Shown here: positions 1 through 10,091 of the stretch, piece after piece
Numbering within the stretch: the first letter of the stretch is position 1
Layout of the letters: each line of letters begins with the position of its first letter
Position numbers and translations under genes: made by a program
Assembly (NCBI GenBank): GCA_900404475.1
Contig: OUQQ01000201.1
Coordinates: forward strand, 1 to 30,068
Length of the DNA stretch: 30,068 nt
Origin: Spongospora subterranea
Lineage: Eukaryota; Endomyxa; Phytomyxea; Plasmodiophorida; Plasmodiophoridae
Direction: 5' to 3'
The notes under the pieces: model-generated
What the model was told of the DNA's origin: nothing
The model's database searches: none
The model's input: the letters and a program-made list of their open reading frames with translations, nothing else

Positions 1-665
1 CATCAACTTGTGCAACCATCTACACAAGCTCAGCGTTGTCAATCGTTTGCAGTCAAATACAATACGTAATGGGAGACTCTGGAGGTGAAAAGGTGAACAA
101 AAATCAAGACCAGGGCGGACATTGAGAGATGCAAACATGCAATACGTGTTGAATTGAAGGTTGGATTGATTCAGCCTCTCTAGTTATCAGATGTTGTGAA
201 TGTCTGTTGGTGGTGTCGCTTGTGACAAAGCTAAGCTTTTTCAGTTTTTGCAGTAACTCGCTGGTCTCGTTTGCTATCAGAGTTGCCCCTAAATAACTAA
301 TTGTGTCTGGTGTTTTGATTTTTTGCTGGTTGACAGTTATTTGGTCTGTCTATGCGTGTTCGTTGAACAACAAGTGTGTTTTCATCCATTGAATTTTTAA
401 TACGGTTCGCAGTGCACCATTCTTGAAGCTTTGCGCTGTCAGTTCTCAATTGGTGTTGTACTTTCTGTTTGGATGGACCAGATGCCCATTGAGTGATGGC
501 AGAAATTAGCGGAGTGTGTGAATTCACTGGCTGAATTAACCGGCGCCGATTATCAGTGAATAAGCCACTGAATTCACTGTTCACACCAATCCGCTCTCAA
601 TACAAAGTGCGGCCCATGAATCAAGCTAAATGAATTCATGGTACTGAACCGATTTTGTATTTGAA
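1..665. other. No assignable gene; intergenic or decayed
   Basis: I see no recognisable gene here. A 95-codon open frame lies on the minus strand (584 to 297), but it has no recognisable motif and its codons show no clear third-position bias. GAATTCA-type words recur between 520 and 640. The stretch could be the 5' flank of the + gene starting at 666, or a gene remnant cut by the window edge. Confidence 0.4.
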
Positions 666-1526
666 ATGGCAAGGTTACAGTTCCTGGCGGAATCAGCCCA
701 TGGAGACAGCACCCTAGAAGAGGCTGTCACCGTCGCGAATCGATTTCTGTCTTTGCCTGAAGTCATTGCTTGCACGAACGACTTGGCCGCTTTGCAGGAC
801 TTTTCGACCCATATGGATACCGTCGATATCCTCTGGTCGCAATCAGACTCGCAGCTGTACGGGTGGATAGACCAGCGTGAGCAATCGGCCAAAACTATAT
901 ACCTCAATGAAATTTTTAGGCAAAGGTTCAAAGTATTTTCCCAATTCATTGCCGCGTAATTCATATACAGTCTCAGGTTGCACCTTCTACCGCAAAACAG
1001 TGAAGAGAATCCGAGAATCCAATTCTTTCTGGTAGCTACTATTCTTCATCAACTTGCTCATATCATAATAGGGTGGACCGGCCACAAAATTTCTCCTGAT
1101 GGGTACAACATTATTTTCTTCATGGGCGTTTGCTGCTCAACAGTTTTTAATTCAGAGTGCATTGTTAGGTTTCAAGGGGAGGCAGGATGTTGGTTTGAAT
1201 ATATGGTTTTTGGCGGCGTTTTGGCTCCACAAATACAGAAAGGCGCCGGCAAGTCATCATCCAAATGGACAATGACCATGCCCATTAGCGGTGTTGCCAT
1301 TCGTACATTCCAGCAAGGTTTAAGGCGTGTGCCGGACAAGACAATAGTAAATCTTCTCTCAGCCAGGAAAAATTTTTTCTCTCTTTTTCCACTGGGTTTC
1401 GAGGATTATCGCAGACGCAAGGGGCAATTTGTTTGTTTCGGTGTCCTACATGAGCCCAGAATTCCCGCTCTTGAGGTGTTGCCCCCCCCGGGCACTTTTG
1501 TTCTATTCGATTGGTGCGGGACATGA
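666..1526 (+). CDS. Hypothetical protein with degenerate HExxH (HQLAH) motif
   Basis: The product is about 271 aa. Exon 1 is 666-925 and exon 2 is 971-1526; a 45-nt GT-AG intron (926-970) removes an in-frame TAA, and the phase matches. ATG 666 is the first Met after an in-frame stop at 645. The N-terminal half carries an ILWSQSDSQLYGW-like block. Exon 2 has LHQLAHIII and, downstream, GEAGCWFE followed by FGG. This order resembles lineage-specific proteins with an HExxH zinc-metallopeptidase-like helix followed by a GEAG segment. Here the catalytic Glu is Gln, so I infer lost or altered catalysis. The last ~80 residues are less protein-like and may hide an intron or a frame error. Confidence 0.45.
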
Positions 1527-2069
1527 TTTTCGCATATTTGCTGAATGTGCTACACCTCGCATCAAACTGATAGAGTATTTTTTACTAGTATTATTTGTTT
1601 GAAATTAAATATTAATTATACGACTTTTAAACAGGGTCAGGCAAATAGGAATACGAACTGGAAATTACGTTGAACAAGGTGGATTGAACCGTGAAATTTC
1701 AGAGATTAGTAGAAATAGGTAATGACATCGTTGGTTTCGCTCACAGATTAGAAAAACCTCAGCTGGTAATCCAACACTTCATAAATATGTTGAGAATTCA
1801 CTTAGGTTTTAAAAATCCGCGTTTTGCAAAACTGTTTTCATCGAAATCAATAAAAAAATCTGGAAGCTCATTAATACGTTTGAATAAGACCATTGTTATG
1901 ATGATATACACTAATGTTCGACTGATTAAAGCCCGATTTTCGAATTTTCGTCGCCTGCAGCGCAACCCAGAGACTGCAGCCCATGTCTCAAGTCCGACGG
2001 CGATTGTCTGTAATGTTCGGTTCTGCTGTGAAAAAATCCCCATTTTCGCCCCGGTCTTTGCTCAAAGCG
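1527..2069. other. Intergenic stretch without supported gene
   Basis: AT-rich at 1560-1640. An open frame starts at 1691 on + and another runs on the minus strand (2043 to 1798). Neither has a recognisable motif or a clear coding codon pattern, so I leave both out. The right end is the 5' flank of the small RG-rich gene that follows. Confidence 0.4.
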
Positions 2070-2291
2070 ATGGAATTTAGCGCCCAACCCTGGCGAGCGA
2101 GGCCGGCGCGTGGCGCCAACGGTAGACCTTCACCATACCACAGTAGAGGCCGAGGCAGGTCGAATATTCGGGGACGTGCTGGGCAAGGATTTCGTGGTTC
2201 AGGGAGGCCGTTCTTCAGGCCCTCCTTTTTAGAAGATCCTTGGGAAACTTTGCTGCCTCCCAGAGCTAGCCAGGATAAAGTACAGCTCTAA
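2070..2291 (+). CDS. Small RG-rich protein with MPLKIP/TTDN1-like C-terminal motif
   Basis: The product is 73 aa from ATG 2070; an in-frame ATG at 1983 would add 29 residues. The middle is rich in RG and GR dipeptides (an RGRGRSNIRGRAG-type run), typical of a disordered nucleic-acid-binding or arginine-methylated segment. The C-terminal part contains FFRPSFLEDPWETL. Human MPLKIP (TTDN1), mutated in non-photosensitive trichothiodystrophy, ends with a closely similar Phe-Lys-Pro-Ser-x-Leu-Glu-Asp-Pro-Trp motif after a Gly/Pro-rich region. The same order of low-complexity region then motif supports the family call. The protein is less than half the human length (179 aa), so a missed upstream exon is possible. 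It converges on a minus-strand ORF 25 bp away. Confidence 0.5.
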   Translation: MEFSAQPWRARPARGANGRPSPYHSRGRGRSNIRGRAGQGFRGSGRPFFRPSFLEDPWETLLPPRASQDKVQL

Positions 2292-2316
2292 AATGTGGGT
2301 TTCGAATGATGTGAGT

Positions 2317-2571
2317 TCATGAAAAGTATGTAGGTTGAGTCGCCCCAGCCCCTACGCCGATCTGGTTTACCTCCAACGGTAAATTCCCCGAAATCATATA
2401 GTACTTGTCCAAAACAATGCTGAGTGCTAATTTAGAGTGAATTGGCCGATCCAGTGTTTTTAAGGGCCTTGCCTTTCCTTCCACCTCCACTGGTAGCGGC
2501 ACATCAAACAATTGGGGATAATGATGATCCTCAGGTGGAAGCTTACCAATACTCAGGCAATCAAATAGATT
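2317..2571 (-). CDS. Orphan exon-like ORF downstream of the SUMO protease gene
   Basis: Reading 2571 to 2317, 84 codons stay open to a TGA, with coding-like codon choice. The frame opens just after a CTATAG that could be a splice acceptor, and there is no clear ATG, so this looks like a last exon. It lies 75 bp beyond the stop of the Ulp2-like gene on the same strand. It may be an alternative 3' exon of that gene or the end of a separate small gene. The segment around LDRPIHSKLALSIVLDKYY matches no family I recognise. Confidence 0.3.
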   Translation of the reverse strand, partial: NLFDCLSIGKLPPEDHHYPQLFDVPLPVEVEGKARPLKTLDRPIHSKLALSIVLDKYYMISGNLPLEVNQIGVGAGATQPTYFS

Positions 2572-2646
2572 CTATAGAGGAGAGCAAAGACCCATCGAGA
2601 ACCACATAAACCTATTCAACTTCGGACAATAAATTATATATTCTAA

Positions 2647-4884
2647 CTAATCTGGATCTATAGTTATTTCAGCTGAATTGTCAGCTGCGCTCAAAACGGA
2701 AGCAGGTGGGGTTTCGGGACAATATTCTGTGCAAATAGGTCCTGGATGTGCATCGTCTTGTTCATAGGACAGCTTGAGAATGTCTCCTCGGACCACAGCT
2801 CTATGAGCGTCGGCAAGGCTTCGCCCAAACCAATTGGGCATGTGCGGACTAGATAAATTAGGAGGTTCGCTCATGAACAAATCAGCGAAAAGCAGAAGAT
2901 ATATCCCGCAATCAAATGAATTGCTCTGGCGAGGAACATCCACGTCAAGAAACTTGAAATTTTTCTCGATGGTTAGTATGGAATCGTGACATTTGAGGCG
3001 ACGTCGACCAGACGACAGTGCAGCGGCCACATAACTGAGCAAACATTTGAAAAACATGCATAAACAAGACTTGCATGAACTTACTTCTTGATTACACCAA
3101 AAGCCCTTGCTCCTGAGAGACCGAGAGAATCGAAGTAAAGCATAACTGGTTCTGCACTTGAATCGCTTGAGTTGGGATTGCAGACGACAGCCAACGTCCA
3201 GTGCAGCATTTCATTGATGGGTATCAGCCAGTAATCTTTGGAAAACAAGTCCTCTTTATCCGCCCATCGTTTGACGCTATCGTACGATTGTTTCGAAGTC
3301 ACAAACCTCTTATAAAAAAACGAAGTAAAAACGTGGAATCTGGGATTATTGTGACGATGTCGGATCTCAGCAAGTTTAAAGTCGATAATGGTATCATTGA
3401 GAAACTCGCCTGGATCTAATGACTCGATGTCCCCGTTTGAGATTCTAACGGAATATTTGCCATCCGGGGGATACTTAAGGATTTCAGAATCTTTGACTTC
3501 CATGCGACGATCCTTAGATACAGAATCAAGGCGGCTCGCAGAACAAGGAGAAACATCTTTGACAGGGCGGACGTTTTGGATGTGAAGCTCAGGATCAATT
3601 AACTGTTCAAAGTTCGGAAGCTCCGCCGCGAGTTTTGACAATTCCGATATATAAGGACCATCACCCACGAACACAGTAATCCAAACAGGTCCTGCCTGGT
3701 CGCTGAGAGATGTGTAATGACGAGACCAGGCGCCAAACGAATGCTGTTCGTCAATGAGGAGTGACAGGAACGTCGAGCCTCGACCGGAACCTTTAACATA
3801 AAGCACAGAGCGTATAATATGTCCATGAGGGACTTGCTCACATATATATGGAGTAAACTGACCAAAAACATCGTCTCAAATAATTACAACAAAATCGAAT
3901 TCATACCAGATTACAAACCTTAACGATAATGTTCTTATTTTTCCACTTCAACGTGTCAAACACAAATTCGGAGGGGCCGTGACCAACCAAACAGCAGTCC
4001 CCGAGCCAGATTTGACCAACACGAATCCGATCGCGAATCACGCCCCAAGGGTCGTGCTCTTCCGTTTCGTCATCGCTAATCTCAACCGGATCATCCAACG
4101 AAGCCCCTTTTCGGGGCACCCGTTTCACTGGCTTGGCTGCGGATATCGAGGTCTTGACCGGAGCAGGATTTACGAGTTTTGGTTTTGGTGGCGATTCAGT
4201 TGACGATTGAACTGGAGTTTTGTTGCTGAAAAATGTGGATGTCTCCCTTTTTCGCGGGGTATTAGTTGAAGTGGAAAAACTGGATTTGACCTTCCAAGTT
4301 TCTGAATTTTGAGCAAATGTGGTGACCGCACTGGTTCGCCTTGGCATCTGATCTAGAGTATAACCCGGTTGCTCGACAAGAGAGAGGCTGCGTGCTTTCG
4401 GTGTTCGGTTATCTAGCGAGAGATATTCTTCGGCGACCTTCCCTCGCCCAAATTCCTGCCGATCGCACTCGTGAGTCCGCTGAGAAAACGGCGCCTCGTT
4501 GTCAGAAAGTTTGGGAATTTTATCGAACCGCATAGGCGGAATTCCAAACGCACGACTAAATAGTGCCGTGCTGTCTTTCTGTGTTTGAGATGAACCCACG
4601 ACAGGAGTGCTATGTTGCTTTTTGAAAGAATGCTCGCGGAGTGATGCCGGTGGCAGACTGAAGGAGAGATCTGTAGTTTTCGGACGTTTACTGGGGATCG
4701 GGGTGAACTTTGGTTTGGTCGTTTTCTTGGTTTTGAATCTATGAAAACTGTTCGATGGCATTTTCCCGTGAATCGCCTGCTCGAGAATGTCAGAGCCGGC
4801 ATCGTCGTTCTGCTCAAACGGGTCCACAAAGTCAGCATTGCTGGAATGCGCATCCCCACGCCGATCGGACTGCATGGACCCCAT
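2647..4884 (-). CDS. Ulp2/SENP6-7-type SUMO-specific protease (C48)
   Basis: This cysteine protease removes or trims SUMO chains. The CDS is complement(2647..3034, 3085..3857, 3919..4884), giving 708 aa; both introns (50 and 61 nt) have GT-AG ends and correct phase. Residues 1-260 are Ser/Thr/Lys-rich and disordered. VEISDDE at 267-273, followed by acidic residues, is a good SUMO-interaction motif. Residues ~280-400 form an ordered region that could be PH-like. The peptidase domain begins near 460 (LDPGEFLNDTIIDF) and continues with FTSFFYKR and IPINEMLHW. Catalytic residues are His541, Asp565, Gln616 and Cys622 (FDCG). The EFLND.IIDF and SFFYKR signatures favour Ulp2/SENP6-7 over SENP1. The first ATG gives a full-length protein. 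Action is probably nuclear, by family knowledge. Confidence 0.9.
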
Positions 4885-5328
4885 CAGGATTGTTCGATTC
4901 TTATCTGGACCTAAACTGCATTAGGTTGGTCCAGCCCCTCAGCAGCCGTTCTTAATCAAAAACGACATGGTGTTCCACAATTACAGGTTAGTAAATGAAG
5001 GTGGTCGGGTAACGATCAACATGATCAATCCAGGAGACAGGGGCAGGGATGCGCTCTCTTCTCCTCTGTACCGTACAGGGCTGCGCCCCAGTCGAAACCC
5101 AGACTCTGGGGTGTGTAGTCATAATGTACAGTTGGCGGACACAGTCACGGTCACGGTCCCCCGCACCGTCGTCGAATCTCCCTCGTGGCGACAAACGCTC
5201 CTGGGCTTGATAGGCATCATCTCCCATCGCTCATCAGGCTTACAACCTATCGACGTTAGATCAAACCCTTTCAAATATCCCATTAACCTCAATATAACTG
5301 AACCCTAATCTTTTAAAGTTATCATTCT
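4885..5328. other. 5' flank of SUMO protease gene
   Basis: The stretch lies between the start of the minus-strand protease gene and the 3' end of the next minus-strand gene. Open frames exist on both strands (+ 4967-5308, - 5227-4988). Neither has a recognisable domain, and the frames compete, so I do not call a gene. A short CCAGACTCTGG imperfect palindrome sits at about 5099-5109. Confidence 0.35.
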
Positions 5329-5925
5329 TTATTTTAGTTCAGCGTCAGCATTAACATTGAATGCTCTGCTAACAACTGCCTTTTCTCCAGCCTGATCCTG
5401 TATTTCAAAACTAGTCCGACTTTGCCATTGTAATCGAGTGCTTAAACTGCTCTTCTGTCGAGATCGCGGCCGTCGAACCCGTCGTAAAGCACCGGGCGAT
5501 CCGGGGGCGATCGGTTTATCGGCATCATCTTGCGCCATGGGCACAGGCCGTAAACACATCAGCTCCGTTAGTGGAATGAACCCAATGGCGCTCCTCATCA
5601 CTTTCCTATGAATATACGCTCTTGTCGCCCTGATCACAATATCGGCATGGATCATGTCGTTCTTCTGCGAAACGACCATCATATCGGAGCGTTTATCGCC
5701 ATCGTCCAAGTCATATTCCGTTCCAATATCGATTGGGTCCTGCTGCATCCCGCCGTCGTCGTCGTAATCGGAATCTTCAGCATCGTGCTCCTGAATATCA
5801 GCGGGGATCTCGTCTGTATTGCCGAAATCGAGCCCGTTCAGCATGATGTGCCTTTGGGCCGTTCCGCTGGCCGATCCCGGGATCAGCGGCATCGACGGCG
5901 CCGACCATACGTTCCCACCCATCAC
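5329..5925 (-). CDS. Hypothetical acidic protein
   Basis: A 198-aa single-exon ORF starts at ATG 5925. I do not recognise it. Residues ~37-80 are strongly acidic (EHDAEDSDYDDDGG), which suggests disorder. A more regular segment follows (about 90-130, with ADIVIRATRAYIHRKVMRSA), then a basic Arg/Ser-rich stretch and a polar tail. There is no signal peptide or membrane segment. It is divergent from the + gene at 5947, with only 21 bp between the two ATG codons, so the true start of one may lie further in or the two may share a promoter. The opposite strand is open through part of this region, but that reading lacks coding character. Confidence 0.55.
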   Translation of the reverse strand: MMGGNVWSAPSMPLIPGSASGTAQRHIMLNGLDFGNTDEIPADIQEHDAEDSDYDDDGGMQQDPIDIGTEYDLDDGDKRSDMMVVSQKNDMIHADIVIRATRAYIHRKVMRSAIGFIPLTELMCLRPVPMAQDDADKPIAPGSPGALRRVRRPRSRQKSSLSTRLQWQSRTSFEIQDQAGEKAVVSRAFNVNADAELK

Positions 5926-5946
5926 GACAAGGATCAGATCGATATC

Positions 5947-6600
5947 ATGGTACAGACCTTAATGAGCGACACCATATTAACCGATATGACACAAGGCCTA
6001 TCGGAGCGCGACGCCCACCACCTATTGGGAGCGATCGGATGCGATCTGGTCGACTCCATTGAGATTGCGGAACGGGAGCTCCACTCGCTGATCACGATTC
6101 TGGACGACATTCGCCAAACCCATCACCAGATCCACTCCCTGCATAATACTGTTGGATTGCGGATGGTGCTCGACCAAATATCGAAAGTTATTTCGATTGG
6201 AGAAGACGTCGATAAAGACGATCCTGTGATCTCGTTTTTACTGCGGGAGCGCACGACGCGATCGTCATCTTCCGCCAGGAGAAAGTATCGCCCGGAATCA
6301 TGTAGATTGGCCCTGGAGGGAAACCAAGAGGCGTTGATGGAGTTGAGACGGGCTATAAGGCGTGAGGAAGGGGTGATCAACGGCCGCATCGATCTGGTGA
6401 ATGACGCCATCGAAGGGGAGATGAGCCGCCTGGCGGCGCCATTGCCACAGATCACGATGGAGATGGCGCGATCATGCCTGGACCGGCTGCAATACCGACA
6501 GCGAGACCAGGACCGGGTTGCTAAGGCCCTCACACCGATCCCACCGTCCTCATCAGCCAAACTGGCTACTTTAGCAAGACCAACGACCCGATATAGATAA
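5947..6600 (+). CDS. Hypothetical helical protein
   Basis: The frame from ATG 5947 encodes 217 aa; it stays open upstream, but that part lies antisense to the minus-strand gene. The protein is rich in Asp, Glu, Arg and Leu with heptad-like hydrophobics (around HSLITILDDIRQTHHQIHSL and the later ALMELRRAIRREEG), so helical or coiled-coil structure is likely. No catalytic motif or membrane segment is visible. The coding sequence is dense in GATC, like the next genes. The 3' side may be spliced: coding-like exons begin at 6645 in a compatible orientation and lack their own ATG, so this ORF could be the first exon of a larger membrane protein, using a phase-0 donor near 6518. Confidence 0.5.
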   Translation: MVQTLMSDTILTDMTQGLSERDAHHLLGAIGCDLVDSIEIAERELHSLITILDDIRQTHHQIHSLHNTVGLRMVLDQISKVISIGEDVDKDDPVISFLLRERTTRSSSSARRKYRPESCRLALEGNQEALMELRRAIRREEGVINGRIDLVNDAIEGEMSRLAAPLPQITMEMARSCLDRLQYRQRDQDRVAKALTPIPPSSSAKLATLARPTTRYR

Positions 6601-6644
6601 AGGCACAAACATAAATCATTACAATTAGCAAAATTTAAGTTCAG

Positions 6645-7563
6645 TTTACCTCTACTGACTTTGTCAATAATCGCTCGTTGACCAACCTGTTTGATGACTG
6701 TTTGGGGAATGAGTCACTAGTCCATCGTGATTCCGATCGGTATTTGTCTCGCACTCGGGCTCACACTCCATCCGTCCAGCTGTTTGTTATTCCAATCGTG
6801 GCAGGGACCGAGCGCTCGTTTCAGATTCAAACCAGCTCTCTCGCCCTTCCGTGAATATGACCAGGTTGCAGAGCGAATCGCGTCGCTCCTCCTGGGCCGG
6901 CGACTTCGACAACCAACAATCTGGGATTGAATCAGACCGGTTCGTCGCTCAACCGTCCGCCGTCAATTCCCCCACTGAATCGTCGTTCCAATTTGCAGAT
7001 CGACATTCCATTCGATCATGGTGTGGACCACGTTTATCGAATGTTTATTGTCAATATTCCTGATCGTTGGTTGGATCCATCTGGCGTCATATTCCCAGGC
7101 TGGGGGCCTGCGCCTCTTCGGCAGCGATGTCTGGATCGTACTGCCCCTGGTCTCGATCGTGGCCGGACTGCTGATCGTCGTCGCATCGTCGCGATCGGAG
7201 TCGCTGCCCCGTTATCTGGTCGTGGGGCGCGTCGTCCTGTGGTTCGGCATCACGATCGTGCTGGTCCTGACCATACTCAACGTCATGGAGCTACACCGGT
7301 CGGCGTACTGGACGCAGGGCAACGTCGTCGCCAGATGGATCGTTCTGCTGTCGTCGTTCACGCTCTGGTTCGACCTGATTCCGAACCTGGTCGCGACCCG
7401 ATATCGTATGGGCGAGATCAACAGGTTGACGACGAGAACGGCACCGTCCGGTGAATGGTGGACCGACGACGATGCGCGCCCATCGAGTACAGTGATCGTA
7501 CCGATCGGCGGCTCATCCGCCCCGCAACCACAACGAAATCCGCATCACGACGAAATGTACTGA
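6645..7563 (+). CDS. Hypothetical four-TM membrane protein (5' end unresolved)
   Basis: The proposed exons are 6645-6850, 6872-6961 and 6999-7563, about 286 codons. The introns are 21 nt (6851-6871, doubtful) and 37 nt (6962-6998); phases agree, and the exons have GC-rich third positions. The first exon follows an acceptor-like TTCAG and has no ATG, so an upstream exon is missing or belongs to the 5947 gene. A polar Ser/Thr/Pro-rich N-terminal region precedes four hydrophobic helices (FIECLLSIFLIVGWIHLA; VWIVLPLVSIVAGLLIVV; VVLWFGITIVLVLTIL; WIVLLSSFTLWFDLIPNLV). A polar C-tail ends the protein. If only the last exon is used, ATG 7018 gives 181 aa. I recognise no family. Confidence 0.5.
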
Positions 7564-7734
7564 ATCTCTCGCACACATGAGACTATCATAAAAAACGGAC
7601 GACCGTACCCTAATCATTGACCAATCGTTGGGATATTCCTCGTCCGTGAACGTTCGTAGATCAGTCAACGACCGTCTGAGTCAGTTTTATGACGGAAATC
7701 CTGTACAGAGAGAGAGAGATTGGGGGTTTGGCGA

Positions 7735-8819
7735 ATGAGGGTCCCGAAGTACCCAAAGGATGATCGTCATCCCTATAATGATCAGGTTTTACTCATCCAT
7801 GCCATTCGCTCTTTGCGCCAGCAATCTCACAGGAAACCGTCAAAGACGCAATTGACCCCTGATCCTCTGCCAGCAGGTAGGTGGCGCATGCCCTAAATTT
7901 GTCACGATTTTTGGCCAGGTTCCGATACTGACAGCGAATGGGCTCTCACCCCGATTATCCCAAGGTCCTGTTGCGCCCTAATCTGCCGTCCATCCCGTCC
8001 CCTTCCACCTGTCCTGTTCAGGCGCCAACGGCTCTTCCTCGCTCATCACTCCCCGTCGATCATGACCATATTCCCAAAACGGTTGTTCCACGCTTGTCGG
8101 AATTTCATCAGTCGAATCGATTCGCCCATCTTAACACTGACAAAACATCGTCGTTTTCATCGATCACATCAAGTGGCAGCAGCGATGCCACGCCACAAAC
8201 TTCGTCGAAACATTTTTATTTCCGATTCATGGAGACGTCGTCGAACGCCTCGTCGGCCAGACGTTTGGCAACGGCTGCGCTAATTCCTCAACCGGTCGCC
8301 ATATCGCCACAATTAGTGGCAGCCAGTCGGCTTCCCATGCCGGAATCGCAGCGGCCATCGTATCGCAAGATGCATTCAGATCGGGCCAACAACCCACGAG
8401 CTCGAAAGCGATCGGCCAACATATCTGAGCTGAGCTTCTCCCATCTTTACCATCCGACCGACGCGCCCTTCAATAGAATTCGAGTCTGGAAAAACAACCG
8501 CAACCTGCAGTTCTACGATTGCAACTGTGGAAGGCGTAAAGCGGTCCAGGACCTGAAGAAGATTCTGAACCACGTCAGTAAGAACTGTCGCCTTACAACA
8601 ATCGACAAATCCCTGGCTGGAGCGTCGATCTGTAAAGACGACGTGTCGACGAGTAAGGCAACGCCAGCCGATATCGCAGCGGCGGCGGCGATATTGACCA
8701 TGTCAACGACAGAGAGGTTCATCATGGCTAATCGGTCAAGGACGGAAGTGATGGACCCGCCCAGGAACGCCACCTTATCAGATACCGAGTACAACAGCAG
8801 AAAGAGTGCATTCTTCTGA
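7735..8819 (+). pseudogene. Hypothetical zinc-knuckle-like protein, apparent frameshift
   Basis: Exon 1 (7735-7876, from ATG) joins across a 42-nt intron (7877-7918, GTAGGT donor, CTAAA branch-like site) to an exon starting at 7919. That frame reads well only to about 7950. The long coding-like frame to the TGA at 8817-8819 is offset by one base. The switch falls at a C run, 7949-7952, where one base too few would explain it. The C-terminal half is clearly coding. It includes FYDCNCGRRK and, 14 residues after the second Cys, HVSKNC, giving C-x-C-x14-H-x4-C, a possible small zinc site. The region before it is Ser/Pro-rich. A sequencing indel and true decay are both possible. If no upstream exon is used, ATG 7938 opens a 293-aa frame. 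Confidence 0.5.
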
Positions 8820-10090
8820 TGTGGGGCCGGTCGGTCCATGAGGGCCAACAAGTATCGACACAATATATTATTAACTCATCGTGTTATATTTCAATATATA
8901 TAAATTCTGATTATATTTTTGTTATCGCGACGCGCCGCACGTGTTGTGATGGTCTACAAATGTTGCATAACAACAGACTCGATACACGAAGCCCATTTTG
9001 CGTCGGGAAAGAGGTTTCTGGTGAAAAGCCAGGTTTGCTGGGTGTGGCGTGCGACGGGGAACTGGCGAAACCGTTGAAATTCGAGGTTGATTGCATCGAT
9101 CCAGCTAAGAATCTTAACCAATCCAATGAACCCGGAGTTTTAAAGAAGGATTTTGTTTACGAAATCAGATATGAATTCAATATAAAGCTCATTTTCTTTT
9201 TCTGTAATATACGAAGCTTCGAACTTGCTGAATTAAGTCCTTGTTTTCTTGGTGTTTTCTTGGTTTTCTTTATCCGAAACTCTTGATAATATCCTTCATT
9301 CGTTTAGTTGCGTTTTCCAATGTTCATCATTCGACATCTCAATTTCTTGTATGGGCTCTGGTCTAACCCTCATCTGTTATTGAACTTTAAGACTAATCGC
9401 ATCAACACCCCGGACGTCTCTCGAAATCTGCTTTTTTTGCGTTCGCCTCTTTTACGCGCAATTCAAAACACAAAGCATTTTTACAACTTGCTCCCAGTCC
9501 CGAAAGTCATCGTTGATTACCTGTTGGTTAAAATGCAAATCATTTAACCCGCCCCTTCCCAAATTCAAACCAATTCGTTCGGTTTTTTCAAACGAGGCAA
9601 AACATCCAGGAAGTCATGGCAATCACGATGACTTTCGGGACTGGGATCAAGTTGTAAAAATGTGGTGGAGCAGACCAAAAACTTCTGAATAAGAAGTGAA
9701 CGTAAAAAAACAACAGAATTTGAGAAACGGGGTGACGATGCGATTACTAGTACTAAATTTCACCAAATGAGCGTAAAAACAAATCCATACAGGATACTGA
9801 AATGATCAATCGGAGAAATTGGCAACAAAACCGATGTCTGGAATATAGTGTCGGAATTTCCCAGTATGCGATAGACATCGTTAAATGAGCAACAGAACAA
9901 TAACCTACCCGTTTGAAATACCTATGTTTAAACCCGTTAAACATTCGGAAAAACGGCTGGGGATGGAGAAGACAGACACAATCCTCGTCTGAAACGCAGA
10001 AAACAATTCAAGGTTCGGACAAAAACAAACTCGTCTTTGCTAAGGTTGAGATTTTGGACCGTTTCTTCGTCAAACAGTTTCGATTGATGT
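8820..10090. other. Gene-poor stretch
   Basis: The region is AT-rich with no recognisable gene. Open frames at 8819-9286 and 9308-9547 (+) have no coding codon bias. It contains the inverted repeat at 9476-9663. It separates the frameshifted gene at 7735-8819 from the decayed inverted gene pair, so it may be old mobile-element debris. Confidence 0.4.
9476..9663. repeat. Inverted repeat, about 40-bp arms
   Basis: The left arm is about 9476-9518 and the right arm about 9621-9663. The right arm is the reverse complement of the left apart from one substitution and one single-base indel, with about 100 bp between them. The core word pairs are CCCAGTCCCGAAAGTCAT and its complement. Transcribed, it would fold into a strong hairpin. 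It could be a MITE remnant or a small-RNA precursor; no gene overlaps it. Confidence 0.75.
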
Positions 10091-10091
10091 T

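Noticed and set aside
956..976. 21-nt intron in the HQLAH gene
   Set aside because: A 45-nt GT-AG intron (926-970) also restores the frame and fits the usual intron size here.
5608..5946. N-terminal extension of the + ORF that starts at 5608
   Set aside because: It lies antisense to the acidic minus gene; coding character begins only at ATG 5947.
8819..9286. + ORF of 155 codons after the frameshifted gene
   Set aside because: AT-rich, with low-complexity composition and no motif; likely chance.
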